A stretch of DNA of 62,906 nt from Stentor coeruleus (taxonomy: Eukaryota > Ciliophora > Heterotrichea > Heterotrichida > Stentoridae). Positions 1-10,633 of the stretch are shown piece by piece. The stretch is from assembly GCA_001970955.1 (NCBI GenBank), contig MPUH01000351.1:1-62906 (forward strand), given 5' to 3'. The position numbers and the translations under genes were made by a program. Below the pieces are notes generated by a model. It made no database searches and was not told the origin of the DNA. It saw only the letters and a program-made list of their open reading frames with translations. Each line of letters starts with the position of its first letter. Within the stretch, counting starts at the first letter, position 1.

Positions 1-247
1 CCCTATAATTTAAGTACATTTCATAAAATTGAATTTTATGCCAGTCATACAAAATACTCCAATAATTGCCCTATTCAAAATCTATCAATCACAAAATCAT
101 ATTTTCCTCCCACACACATCCAAAAATAACTAAAACCCCTGCACATTTTCTAATCAAGGCAAAGGTATTTTCTTAACGAAATAGCATCTAATTTATAAAT
201 CTAACTATATAATCTCTTTGTAATATATATTTCTAGTAATTTATATC
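1..247. other. 5' flank of the TTLL gene, no gene seen
   Basis: AT-rich and G-poor on the + strand, as in the left flank of most genes here. There is no telomere repeat, so the window begins inside a chromosome or scaffold. No ORF or RNA gene is seen. Confidence 0.6.
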
Positions 248-2145
248 ATGTCGCTTGACTTCCAAGAAACAGAACCCCCAAAAGCCCCATTAAGAAAAGC
301 CAGAATCATATGTAATATTTTAGACACAGAATACGAAGTAATAAAAAACGTCGTTGTAGAAACCCTAGCCTGGCGAACATCAGAAAATGAGAATGATGAC
401 TGGGACATAACTTGGACCGACAACTACATCACAACCGACAAACTATCAAAAATGAAAACTTATCAAAAAATAAACCACTTTCCAGGAATGCATGGAATAT
501 GTAAAAAAAACTACCTAGCCTGGAACCTAAACAAAATGTTAAAGCTTTTCCCAAACGAATATAATTATTTCCCTAAAACCTGGGTACTTCCAGGTGATTA
601 TATTGACTTCAAACAACATATAAACAAGAAGAAAATTTTCATAGTCAAACCTGAAGCTTCAAGCCAAGGAAGGGGTATTTTTCTTATAAAACGTTTAGAA
701 GATATAAACATAAGCGAAAGATATGTTGTTCAAGAGTACCTTAGTGAACCATGTTTAATAGAAGGTCTAAAATTTGATTTAAGAATCTATGTTTTAGTGA
801 CTGGTTGTAATCCTTTAAGGGTATTTCTTCATGAAGATGGGTTAACACGTTTAGCAACTGAAGCTTATAACAATCCTAATAATGTGAATTTCAATGACTT
901 GTGTATGCATTTGACTAATTATGCAATTAATAAAAACAACCCCAAGTTCCAATTTAATTCAGATTCAGATGTTGATAATATAGGGCATAAAAGAAGTTTA
1001 AAATCTACATATGAGTATTTGAAAAGTCAAGGTAAAGATGTTGAAGAACTTAAAGGGAAAATTGAAGATATTATATTAAAAACTTTATGTTCGGTACAAC
1101 CTTCAGTAGCTCATGTTTATAAAACTTGTCAGCCTGAGGATTTTACTAATAGTATGTGTTTTGAATTGTTGGGATTTGATATAATTATTGATAGCAATCT
1201 TAACCCTGTGTTATTAGAAGTTAATCATTCTCCATCTTTTAGCACGGATAGTCCATTGGATTGGAAAATTAAACACAGGCTGATTAGAGAAAGTTTAATT
1301 TTGTTGGGGTCGCGAGTTAGAGATAGGAAGAATTATTATCAGAATAAAAAAAATGAACTACAAAGAAGAACTTTTTCTTGTAAGGCGAATAAAGAGACTA
1401 GGGAGGAAAAAATTGAAAAAGCTAGGGAAGTTATTGAAAAAAGAGAGANTTTTCTTGTAAGGCGAATAAAGAGACTAGGGAGGAAAAAATTGAAAAAGCT
1501 AGGGAAGTTATTGAAAAAAGAGAGAAATGGGAAAACTCGCATTTAGGAGGGTTTAAGAAACTATACCCAGCTGAAAACAGAGAAAAATATGAGATTTATT
1601 TAAATGCAGCTAATCAATTGTGGTCTGATATATCAGGTCATTTTCCCAAAAAAAAAACTGAAGAAATTCATAAACAGCCTTCACAAGTGAAATCAATATC
1701 TAAACCAAAACCAGTATCATCTGCCCCTAAACGTCCTTTAACCCTATCGGCAACAAGTCTTCAAAAACTAGCAAATCTTCAACAAAACCCACCTCCTGAA
1801 GGTCCAGAAGATTCTATTGACTATGATAATGAAGCAGTTAAAAAAATTCTCCGTTTATACAAAATAGCCCCAGCTACTGGAGATGTAAAAGATCTTATTT
1901 ATTATAAACATATCGAAGAAATACTCAGAGATCGAAGACAAGCTATATCTATGCTTCGTGGGGCAGAGCTACCAACTAAACCTTTAAAAGGCTTGAAAGT
2001 TGTTAAAAAACAAGAAATCTCTCAAGGAAATTATGTCATCCCAAAAACCTTTGATTTTTCACCAAAATTCACTCAGGCCCATCATCGAGGTAGCGACTAT
2101 AAAGGTAATAGGAATATTCGGGAATTAAACAATATTACTGTTTAA
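248..2145 (+). CDS. Tubulin tyrosine ligase-like (TTLL) protein, probable tubulin polyglutamylase
   Basis: A TTLL-family ATP-dependent ligase expected to add glutamate chains to tubulin tails in cilia, basal bodies or cortical microtubules. With the assembly duplicate removed (1449-1525) it reads 606 aa from ATG 248 to TAA 2143. The TTL domain fills residues 60-360: KINHFPGM, ATP-grasp loop KPEASSQGRG (about 133-142), FDLRIYVLV (about 175), LCMHLTNYAIN, and LLEVNHSPSF (about 322). Spacing and motifs match the TTLL6/TTLL13-like glutamylases better than true TTL (family knowledge). A basic Lys/Glu-rich helix follows (about 365-420), as in the microtubule-binding regions of such enzymes, then a Pro/Lys-rich low-complexity tail. 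Around the N the frame looks broken: the first copy runs to a stop at 1546, and the true frame resumes as EKWENSHLGG. The N-terminal assignment is firm; substrate specificity is inferred. Confidence 0.9.
1373..1525. repeat. Assembly artefact: 76-bp duplicate around a single N (1449)
   Basis: 1373-1448 and 1450-1525 are identical and separated only by N at 1449. The copy lies in coding sequence, and keeping both shifts the frame, whereas removing one gives a continuous TTLL protein. This is an uncollapsed contig overlap rather than a real repeat. Confidence 0.9.
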
Positions 2146-2239
2146 CTAAGTTTTTAGTTATAAATATGATTATTTCACACATTTTGACATAAAAAAAAGG
2201 TAAATTTTAGGTTATTTTGAGTAAAGTTTATATATAAAA

Positions 2240-3001
2240 ATGACTACGGTCTTAAAAGCTCATAAAAAATCTAGAGCTTATACTAAGAATTCTCGGTCTA
2301 GAAAGGAGAAACGTAGACCTTGGACTTGTAAAGAAGATGAGTCAATGCGGAAACTTGTTGAAGGAAATGGGACCAAGCAATGGACTGTGATTGCTGAAAA
2401 ACTCAATAGGATTTTTTTTAATGTTGCAAGAACAGGCAAACAATGTAGAGAGAGATGGCATAATCATTTAAACCCTGGGATCAATAAAAATGGGTGGAGT
2501 TTAGAAGAAGAAATTGTTTTGTTTTCCATACATGCGAAACTTGGCAATAAATGGGCTGAGATTTCTAATTATTTAACTGGAAGAACAGATAATGCTATTA
2601 AAAACCAGTTCTATTCAACATTAAGAAAACAATATAGATTGCTTAAAGGTATAGATAGTACTAAGGATCAGATAAAAAAACATTGTTCTCATTTAGCTTC
2701 TAGTGTATTGATTGGGTTGAAGAAAAAACATAAGAAAAGAGAGGATCAGGAATTCGCTAAAAGTCAAGAAGAGTTTTTTGACTGCTTTCCTACTATGCCT
2801 TGCTCGCCACCGAATTTTGATGAGAATTTTACCTATGATAATTGTGAGTTTGTTGTTCATGGACACCAGATTGACCTCCCTGCACGAGTTTACCCGATTG
2901 CTTATGAAGAAGCCCCTATGGAGTTTGCATGGCTAGACTCACCCAATCTCCCTGATGAAGTTTTTCTCATGCCACTAAATACTTTAGAGTACAAATCCTA
3001 G
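2240..3001 (+). CDS. R2R3 Myb-like DNA-binding protein
   Basis: 253 aa; a probable nuclear transcription or chromatin protein. Two Myb/SANT repeats follow a basic start (KKSRAYTKNSRSRKEKRRPW). R2 is about residues 28-80 (RPWTCKEDE...KQWTVIAEKL...GKQCRERWHNHLNPG) and R3 about 85-132 (NGWSLEEEIVLF...GNKWAEISNYLTGRTDNAIKNQFYSTLRKQ). The tryptophan spacing and the recognition-helix strings TGKQCRERWHNHL and GRTDNAIKNQFYS are typical of c-Myb/R2R3 proteins. R2 carries a short insertion (IFFNVART). The C-terminal 100 residues are acidic and aromatic with no known domain, perhaps activating. A TATATAAAAATG context sits directly at the start. It is related to the two Myb genes at 23.1 and 27.3 kb, but is more divergent from them than they are from each other. 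Confidence 0.88.
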   Translation: MTTVLKAHKKSRAYTKNSRSRKEKRRPWTCKEDESMRKLVEGNGTKQWTVIAEKLNRIFFNVARTGKQCRERWHNHLNPGINKNGWSLEEEIVLFSIHAKLGNKWAEISNYLTGRTDNAIKNQFYSTLRKQYRLLKGIDSTKDQIKKHCSHLASSVLIGLKKKHKKREDQEFAKSQEEFFDCFPTMPCSPPNFDENFTYDNCEFVVHGHQIDLPARVYPIAYEEAPMEFAWLDSPNLPDEVFLMPLNTLEYKS

Positions 3002-3270
3002 CATAATAATTAATACATTGTATTCTAGGTATACTCTATATAAAAAACCATATCCATAAACAATTACATACAAAAAAAAAACTAAACCTTCAGTCAAAAT
3101 TCAAAAACTCCAAAACTAAATTAAATCCACAACCCAGAACTCTTTCCAAAAAACTAAAAAATTCAATTTACCCAACCTACCCAAACATCTAAAATCACTC
3201 ACAACAATCAACTAAAAAATCTCCATTTTCCTATTCTCTCCTAAAAATTATAAATTCTACCCAAATATAA

Positions 3271-3885
<615 letters not shown>

Positions 3886-3907
3886 ATCATATTTAATCAT
3901 ATAAAGC

Positions 3908-6115
3908 TTATTTAGTAGCAGAACTTGACCTTTGGGTTTTTATTAATGGTTTTTGTTTTTTCTTAGGCGAGTATTTTTTTTTGTTCATAGCTAGTTTTTC
4001 TGATGCTAAAAACTCAGCTGGGATACGTTTTGGTTTTAAAGGCTTAAGATGGGTTATAGTCTTACAGGTTTTCAAAGACTCAACTTGACGTTTATTTTCA
4101 TCAAGTAAGGATTTTAAACTTGTTAGATTCCTTTCTATAGCACGACGACCCATTTCTTCTTCTTGGTATTTATCACGATATACTGCTAAAGCTGAATTCA
4201 CAGTTTTTTTCTTTATTTCATTAGCTTCTTTAGTTGAATTTACTATATAGTTTTTACATTTTTTCTCAATTTTGTCTATTTCTATATCTGCTATTCTTAG
4301 TTTTAGATGTAATTCTTCGATTTTTCTTTCGTTTTGGACACGAGTTTTCTGTATAAGTTTTACTATTGTTTCGCTTTGTGAAGCATCGATAGATAAAGCG
4401 AGTTCGATGTTTTTTTCACGGAGGATTTTGTGTTCTTGGATTATTGCCTGGGTTTTTTTATGCTCTTTTTCTTTGACTTCTTCAAAACTCTCGTCGTGGA
4501 TTTCGTGCCGACGTTCGATTTCAGCTTTTTTTTCTAGGCGCATACGGGCTTTTTTGTTTAAATTCTCATAAGCTTCAATAGGGATTCGCATATTTTCAAT
4601 TTCTTGACGAATTTTGGGGATCCGTTGCTTTTTGTGGGAACGGCGGTTTTCTTTAAGATTGAGTTTGATACTTTCAACGAATTTTAGGTTTAAAGGGTTT
4701 AGGTCAAGGTTTATTGATAGGAAGTTTTTATTAAGTCTTGTGATTTCTACAAAGATCTCCCCAGAGTCATCTTTTACAGAATTGTCTCGAAGATTGATTG
4801 AGTTTAAAGTGAAGTTGTTACGAAGTGATTTTGCTATAGCCAGAGCTCCTTGTCCTTTAATCGAGCAACTACTTAGGTCAATGCTTTTTAAACCAGTATT
4901 TTTTGCTAATCCAAAAGCTATATGTTGTGCACCAGGATCTTCAATTTTATTATGTGATAAATTTATATTCTCAAGTTTTTTATTTTTGTTTAACCCATCT
5001 AAAACATTTTGCAAATGGTCTGTTTTAATACCACAGTTTGATAGGTTTATATTTTTCATTACACAGTTGTCTGATAAAAATGTTGTGAAAAACATAGTGA
5101 GTCCTTGTGAAAACTGATTCCCTGAAATATTGAAATCTTTGATTAAAATGTTTAATCTTAGTGAATGGAATATTTTCCCAGCACCTTTTGAAGATATTCC
5201 ATTATAAGAAATGTTCAAGTTTACTAATGGACATGCAGCTTCATAAGCTCCAAGGATCATGTTTGATATAAACTCACAACCTTCATCACCGATTTTATTG
5301 TTGCTTAAATTTAAAATTTTCAGTTCTGTTTTGACAACAGCCCTAGTCAAACACTCCATCATTTTCCCATTAAGCGCATTATTGCTTAGATCCAAACTGA
5401 ATAAATTATAATTCTCAGTAATCCCTTGTGCTATAAATTCTATCCCATCACTAAGCCCTGTTCCTGACAAACCTAAGAACTGTAATAATGGATTAGAATT
5501 TAAAACTTGACAAATACTCATAGCTCCACAACTACTCAAACGATTACGATGAAGTCCTTCATAAGAAGAAAAATCAATACTAACAATCGAAGGATGGTAG
5601 CTTAAAATCTTAGCAATATTATCAAAACCTTCAGGGATGATTTCATTATTACTAAGATTTAAATGGACAATAGTCTGTGAATCACTTATTTCTTTTAACA
5701 ACACAAAAATCCCTTCACTACCCAAACTGTTTTTAGATAAATCCACATAAGCGAAATTTGAAGTTTTTAACACTTTGCCTATAACATAAGCTGATTGCAA
5801 AGATAATCCAGCTTCTTTCATATGAAAATGGCGGTTCTTGAAATTATTAACACAAAATGTAATAAAGCGGGATTCTTGGTCAGGTAAAACAGGTATTCTC
5901 ATATCATCACATTTAGCTTTATAGATATTTTTAAGCTGATTTACAGAAACCGGTTCTTTTATTGTTTTATTACTCGCTGAATTGCTTCGAAAACTTGGTA
6001 ATCGGCTTGTGTTTATAATTCTTTTAGAAATCCTATGTGATTGTGCTCTTTTTGTATCATCTCCAAGTGCGGTTTCTAATCGCATCCATGTCTCTTTTAG
6101 ATATCTTTGATTCAT
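3908..6115 (-). CDS. Leucine-rich-repeat (ribonuclease-inhibitor type) and coiled-coil protein
   Basis: 735 aa. Residues about 85-480 are a run of 26-30-residue LRRs of the RI type (for example LDLSNNALNGKMMECLTRAV, LNLSNNKIGDEGCEFISNMI, INLSHNKIEDPGAQHIAFGL). Residues about 490-680 are charged and form a long coiled coil (KKAEIERRHEIHDESFEEV, IEELHLKLRIADIEIDKIEKK). The tail is very basic (KKYSPKKKQKPLIKTQRSSS). LRR then coiled coil is the layout of centrosome/cilium-base proteins such as LRRC45, but that match is by architecture only. No transmembrane segment or signal peptide is seen. It converges on the Rab gene. Confidence 0.85.
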   Translation of the reverse strand: MNQRYLKETWMRLETALGDDTKRAQSHRISKRIINTSRLPSFRSNSASNKTIKEPVSVNQLKNIYKAKCDDMRIPVLPDQESRFITFCVNNFKNRHFHMKEAGLSLQSAYVIGKVLKTSNFAYVDLSKNSLGSEGIFVLLKEISDSQTIVHLNLSNNEIIPEGFDNIAKILSYHPSIVSIDFSSYEGLHRNRLSSCGAMSICQVLNSNPLLQFLGLSGTGLSDGIEFIAQGITENYNLFSLDLSNNALNGKMMECLTRAVVKTELKILNLSNNKIGDEGCEFISNMILGAYEAACPLVNLNISYNGISSKGAGKIFHSLRLNILIKDFNISGNQFSQGLTMFFTTFLSDNCVMKNINLSNCGIKTDHLQNVLDGLNKNKKLENINLSHNKIEDPGAQHIAFGLAKNTGLKSIDLSSCSIKGQGALAIAKSLRNNFTLNSINLRDNSVKDDSGEIFVEITRLNKNFLSINLDLNPLNLKFVESIKLNLKENRRSHKKQRIPKIRQEIENMRIPIEAYENLNKKARMRLEKKAEIERRHEIHDESFEEVKEKEHKKTQAIIQEHKILREKNIELALSIDASQSETIVKLIQKTRVQNERKIEELHLKLRIADIEIDKIEKKCKNYIVNSTKEANEIKKKTVNSALAVYRDKYQEEEMGRRAIERNLTSLKSLLDENKRQVESLKTCKTITHLKPLKPKRIPAEFLASEKLAMNKKKYSPKKKQKPLIKTQRSSSATK

Positions 6116-6197
6116 TTTTTAATATAAAATATGTTTAGAAAATATGCAGACCCTTTGGGCTTAATTTTAAAAATTGATTGAATAACTAGATTAGGAT

Positions 6198-6752
6198 TTA
6201 GTCCCATGGGTAAACATTACCTCCTGTTGCATCAGCTCTTGGAGCACAGGTGAAATCATACCATTTATGCTCATCAAAAGTTTTGGATAATGAAAGAGCT
6301 GGATGATTTACCCCTTCTTCAGACCATTTCCCTTCTTTGTCAAATACAAAAAACTCAGTTTCAGGCTTGTTTAAATATACCATGTCTAAATCCATAAAAT
6401 CTGGGGATTTACATAACTTCCCACCCATATGAGCGATTTCATAGTCAATTGGAGTTACTGGAACCACATTTTCTAATGGGACTATATGAGTGTCAAGGCT
6501 TCCTAATTGTAAGGATGTAAATTTAAGTTTGTTTTCTTGAGGAATCAGCTCCATCTTAACGATAAATCTTTTTTCTACTCTTGTAAGACGAGATTCAAGA
6601 TAAAAAGGTACAAATGCATGGTATTTATCTTTTAGGATACTAATTGCTTCAGTTATGAAATCTTTTTGGATTGAGTTGAGAGCTGAGAAATAAGGAGCTT
6701 CGTAGACTGTGATTGAGTTTGCAGTCGAAAAGAAACGAGCAATTTTGTACAT
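6198..6752 (-). CDS. Small protein of unknown function, probably mitochondrial
   Basis: 184 aa, not recognised. The N-terminus MYKIARFFSTANS is an amphipathic, Arg/Lys-containing and acid-free stretch like a mitochondrial presequence (inference). The rest is a compact, well-composed globular sequence with no transmembrane segment, ending in a Trp/Gly/Pro-rich tail (DEHKWYDFTCAPRADATGGNVYPWD). It could be a lineage-specific respiratory-complex or mitoribosome subunit, but nothing in the sequence proves it. A TATAAAAT-like element lies just upstream of ATG 6752. Confidence 0.7.
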   Translation of the reverse strand: MYKIARFFSTANSITVYEAPYFSALNSIQKDFITEAISILKDKYHAFVPFYLESRLTRVEKRFIVKMELIPQENKLKFTSLQLGSLDTHIVPLENVVPVTPIDYEIAHMGGKLCKSPDFMDLDMVYLNKPETEFFVFDKEGKWSEEGVNHPALSLSKTFDEHKWYDFTCAPRADATGGNVYPWD

Positions 6753-7074
6753 TATTTTATATGATTAGTTGATGAGATTACTATGGTAAATATATTTTTG
6801 TATTGGGTATTAAGAAGTAATAATTTTTATTTAGTAATTAGTCTTAGGTTCGAAATAATACATTTTGGTGATATTTTCAAGGACTATAAGAAAAGTTTTA
6901 CATGACAAAATTTATTTTTGAAAAAAAATATATAAAAAATCATGATTAAAACTCTTAATCCCAATCACTACCCTACATCAATATTTCAATCATATAATCC
7001 CAAACTAAATCATCTACTTAATATTCAACACAGCACTTTATCTAAATCTCCATCTTATTTAAAACCTATAAGTT
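6753..7074. other. Intergenic between the 6198-6752 gene and PP2C
   Basis: The left part (to about 6930) is C-poor and the right part (6950-7070) is G-poor, the recurrent skew pattern of this window. The left side is the promoter side of the minus-strand 184-aa gene; the right side is the 3' flank of the PP2C gene. No RNA gene or ORF is seen. Confidence 0.5.
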
Positions 7075-8334
7075 TTATATAGCTTCTAAGAAAATCACTA
7101 CACAAGTAATATCATCAATAACTTCTTCTTCCTATATATAAATTACTCTCATCCATGCATGTTTAGCTTCTTTAGCTAACAACTCAGCAGCACCTTCACA
7201 ATCTCCTCTTCTCCAATAAGGTACAACGATTTTCACAACATCTTCATTGGTTAGGAATTCAAAAATTCCATCACTTCCTATAACAATAAATTTATCATCA
7301 TTATTGATTTCAAATTCTAATATTTCTGGATGACAAATGACCCCAACTGAACTGGCAACCTTATCCCCAAATGATCTGGACATTGCTAGTCCAGGAAGAT
7401 TTTGGCTTTTAAGCCAGACCCTTGATGGGCCAAAAGGATTTCCATTTTCATCTTGATAAGCTTCTACCCTTCCTCCAGCTTTATAAATCCTTTCCGATTC
7501 ATCATTTTCATTAGGTTTATGATCTCTAGACAAAGCAATAGCCATCCAATGATTACAATTCCCTTTAGTACCAGTTTTATCAGTTAATTGTCTTCCTAAT
7601 AAAGCTCTAGAATCCCCAACATTAGCACACCATAATTTTTTCCCTCTAATTATTATTGAAACAAATGTTGAACCACTAAAATTTGTGTCGAAATCCTGAG
7701 AATTTATTTCTTTATTCAAACGTATGCATGATGCTGTTAATGCTCTTATTGGAGCTGAAAGGAAATAAGGATTTGATAAAAGTATTAAAGGAAAACGATT
7801 TTTTATATACCCAGATACATGTTCGCCATTTACCCCATGTCCATCAGCTACAGCAAAAATACAAGTGTCAAAGTTTAATTCAGTGTTTAGAATGAAACTA
7901 TCTTGGTTAACTTTATTAGGATTACCTGGCATAAATCCTGTATTGCTTCGACATGCGAATTTTTGTATAGATTTTTTTTCCTTTCTTTTGTCTAAAGATA
8001 TCTGGTGCTTGTGGGTGTTATGCATTGATAGGAAAATTGAGTTTAGAGGTTTTTCTGAGATTGAAGAAGCTTTTTTATGTAAGATAAGCTTTTTTTTAGG
8101 ATGTTTTAATAGCTGTTCTGATGAGTTTATGGTTCTTGGACGCGTGGTTTGCTTTTGTGTGTAACTTGATAGGGAGTGCTTAAGAAGCTCGAGACGTCTT
8201 TCGGAATTAGCGTTTCCACCATAGGAATTGGAGGGTTTGTGTTTGGATAAGATTTTCTGGCTTTGGTTACCTTCGGTACCTCTGGTCAGTGAGCGGATAT
8301 GAACTTTTTTGTTGGGTGTTATTGTATGAAGCAT
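7075..8334 (-). CDS. PP2C-family protein phosphatase (PPM), two exons
   Basis: 414 aa; a Mg2+/Mn2+-dependent Ser/Thr phosphatase. Exon 1 is 8334-7147 and exon 2 is 7131-7075; the 15-nt intron at 7132-7146 restores the C-terminal metal motif DDIT (EEEVIDDITCVVIFLEAI), which is lost if translation stops in the intron. Other PP2C motifs in order: NQDSFIL, VADGHGVNGEHV, GSTFVSIII, CANVGDSRALLG, LSRDHKPNENDE, GPSRVWL, LAMSRSFGD, GSDGIFEFL. The metal ligands D (ADGHG), D (SDG) and D (DDIT) are all present. About 120 N-terminal residues are basic, Ser-rich and unstructured, likely for localisation or regulation. The gene is divergent from actin. Confidence 0.92.
7132..7146 (-). other. 15-nt spliceosomal intron in PP2C
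   Basis: GTAATTTATATATAG on the minus strand. Removing it joins WMR to EEEVIDDIT in frame; retaining it gives a premature TAG at its 3' end. Confidence 0.9.
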
Positions 8335-9019
8335 TTTAGAATTAATTGTAATAATAAATGCCGTTTAAAATGACTAAATTAGAATATTGGTTAGGGTTTG
8401 AATAGGGTTGTAGAAGGAATTTATGAGTGTTGGTGAAAGATAAGATTTAGGTTGGATTTTTGAATTTAAGCAGGATTTTAGATTTTGGGATGAGATGGTT
8501 TGGGTTGTGATTAAAGAGGATTATAAGGGTTTTGAATTGGTAAGGGTGAGATTTATGAGGAAATGTGTGATTTGGAGAGATGATTTTAGGGAAATTTTTT
8601 ATGAGCTGTGAGGATAGGAGAAAATATTAAAATGTCTTGAAAGTTGAGAAAAAGATGAAATTAGAATTTGTATGGGTAGAATGATTAGCATTAGCATATG
8701 GTGTTGCATGCTTAAATCAAAATAATAAAAAAAACATATTCCTCTCCATCACCAAACCCACAAAAAATCTTCCAAACCCACAAAATCCTAATATTCGCCC
8801 AAAACCTCTCCAAATTCCACAGGCTAAATAACTCCCCATAGCCAAATCTCTTCCCTTCAAATCCTCACAAAAAGCTGGATCTTTTCATTCAACGGAACCT
8901 CCACAAAAAGTTTTACCCTTTGATTTTTCTCCAAACACCTTCTTCCATGCTACATCAAAACTACCTTTATCTCTGCCTAAAAACAAATTTTTTAGACTTA
9001 AAAGTATGGCTATAATTAA
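8335..9019. promoter_or_regulatory. Divergent PP2C/actin intergenic region with a sharp strand-skew switch
   Basis: 685 bp between the two start codons. The left half is almost free of C (8401-8460 and 8521-8580 contain none). The right half is almost free of G (8761-8820 contains one). The switch lies near 8690-8720, around TATGGTGTTGCATGC. No ORF is seen. It must hold both promoters. Confidence 0.6.
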
Positions 9020-10147
9020 ATGAGTGACAGTGTTGTTCCTCTAGTGATCGACAACGGTTCAGGAATGTGCAAAGCTGGTTTTGCAGGCGATGATGCTCCT
9101 AAAGCTGTGTTCCCCAACATAGTCGGCCGTCCTCGTATGCCAGGTATTATCGTCGGCACAGAGCAAAAAGAAGTCTACATCGGAGATGAAGCTCAAGCCA
9201 AACGTGGAGTACTCAACCTTAAATACCCTATCGAGCATGGTATAGTCACAAACTGGGACGACATGGAGCGTGTGTGGCATCATACATTCTTCAATGAATT
9301 AAGAACAGCAGCAGATGAACACCCAGTTCTTTTAACTGAAGCTCCTCTAAATCCTAAACAAAATCGTGAAAAAATGACCCAGATCATGTTTGACACCTTC
9401 AATGTCCCAGCATTTTATGTAGCTATCCAAGCTGTTTTATCATTATATTCATCAGGAAGAACTACTGGTATGGTTTATGATTCAGGTGATGGGGTTACTC
9501 ATGTTGTCCCAATTTATGAAGGTTATGCTTTACCTCATGCTATACAGAGAATTGATATTGCAGGTAGAGATATTACAAATCATCTAGTTAGATTACTTAC
9601 TGAAAGAGGCCATTCACTTAATAATAGTGCTGAAAGAGAAATTGTTAGGGATATTAAAGAAAAGCTTTGTTATGTTGCTTTAGATTTTAATGAAGAAATG
9701 GGTAAATCAAAAACATCACCTGATATGGAAAAACAATATGAACTTCCTGATGGCAGTCATTTGACTATTGGCAATGAAAGGTTTAGAGCTCCAGAATGTA
9801 TTTTCCAACCTAGTTTACTTGGTTTGGATATTGATGGAGCTGATGAAACTACTTATAAGTCGATTATGAAATGTGATTTGGATATTAGAAGAGATCTTTA
9901 TGGAAATGTTGTTCTTAGTGGAGGGTCAACTATGTATGCTGGTATTGGAGAAAGATTGACTAAGGAACTTACTAATAGAGCCCCACCATCGATGAAAGTT
10001 AAAGTTGTCGCACCACCTGAAAGGAAGTTCTCGGTTTGGATTGGAGGAAGTATTCTTAGCTCGTTGTCTAGCTTCCAACAAATGTGGGTGTCAAAGGCTG
10101 AGTATGAAGAAGCCGGACCTTCAATAGTTCATAGAAAATGCTTCTAA
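9020..10147 (+). CDS. ACT1: Actin
   Basis: 375 aa, the exact conventional length. Cytoskeletal ATPase. It begins [32 protein letters not shown] and ends SIVHRKCF. The phosphate loops DNGSG and DSGDG, the hydrophobic-cleft string [12 protein letters not shown] and the adenosine motif [13 protein letters not shown] are intact. Substitutions such as [27 protein letters not shown] and [10 protein letters not shown] show a moderately divergent ciliate-type actin. There is no intron. The first 90 codons are richer in C-ending codons than the rest. It is divergently arranged with PP2C. Confidence 0.98.
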   Translation: MSDSVVPLVIDNGSGMCKAGFAGDDAPKAVFPNIVGRPRMPGIIVGTEQKEVYIGDEAQAKRGVLNLKYPIEHGIVTNWDDMERVWHHTFFNELRTAADEHPVLLTEAPLNPKQNREKMTQIMFDTFNVPAFYVAIQAVLSLYSSGRTTGMVYDSGDGVTHVVPIYEGYALPHAIQRIDIAGRDITNHLVRLLTERGHSLNNSAEREIVRDIKEKLCYVALDFNEEMGKSKTSPDMEKQYELPDGSHLTIGNERFRAPECIFQPSLLGLDIDGADETTYKSIMKCDLDIRRDLYGNVVLSGGSTMYAGIGERLTKELTNRAPPSMKVKVVAPPERKFSVWIGGSILSSLSSFQQMWVSKAEYEEAGPSIVHRKCF

Positions 10148-10633
10148 ATAAGAATAGGATATTAAAAATACGGTTTGAGATGTCGAATTTGGATTAGGGG
10201 TTTTTTGAGTTATGGTTTTATGATGATTTTAACATGATAGATTGAGATTTTGTAGAGTGGTGTGAGGTTAATAGGATTTTTGAGTTATGGTTTTATGATG
10301 ATTTTAACATGATAGATTGAGATTTTGTAGAGTGGTGTGAGGTAATAGGATTTTTTTTTTTTTGGATATGTTGGGTGTTAAATGTTTATTTATATAACAT
10401 GCTTTCTATGCATAATTATGATTTTAATAACAATTTACCTTTTAAAAACATATAAAAAGTTTAAAATTTCTATTAAATTGATATCCAAAATCCTATATCC
10501 AACAACACCCATAATATTTCCTTAGCCTAATCAACTTAAAATCCCACCCTACAAAACTCAAAACTCTTATGCAAAACCTATACAAAAATCCTATCTAAAA
10601 AAAAATCTTCACAATAATCTCTCAAATATAAAA
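10148..10633. other. Actin-CDPK intergenic region
   Basis: The actin 3' flank is C-poor and G-rich, including a 75-bp tandem duplication (10201-10349) and a T11 run near 10350. The CDPK 5' flank (10480-10630) is G-poor. The skew switch is near 10440. No ORF or RNA gene is seen. Confidence 0.5.
10201..10349. repeat. 75-bp direct tandem repeat, two copies, downstream of actin
   Basis: Both copies contain TGAGTTATGGTTTTATGATG followed by the same AACATGATAGATTGAG segment and end GTGGTGTGAGG, with a one-base difference (GGTTAATAGG against GGTAATAGG). They begin at 10201 and 10276. No N separates them, so this is probably a genuine tandem duplication. Confidence 0.9.

Noticed and set aside
6841..6870. 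tRNA-like GGTTCGAA string near 6848
   Set aside because: No acceptor or anticodon stem can be built around it.
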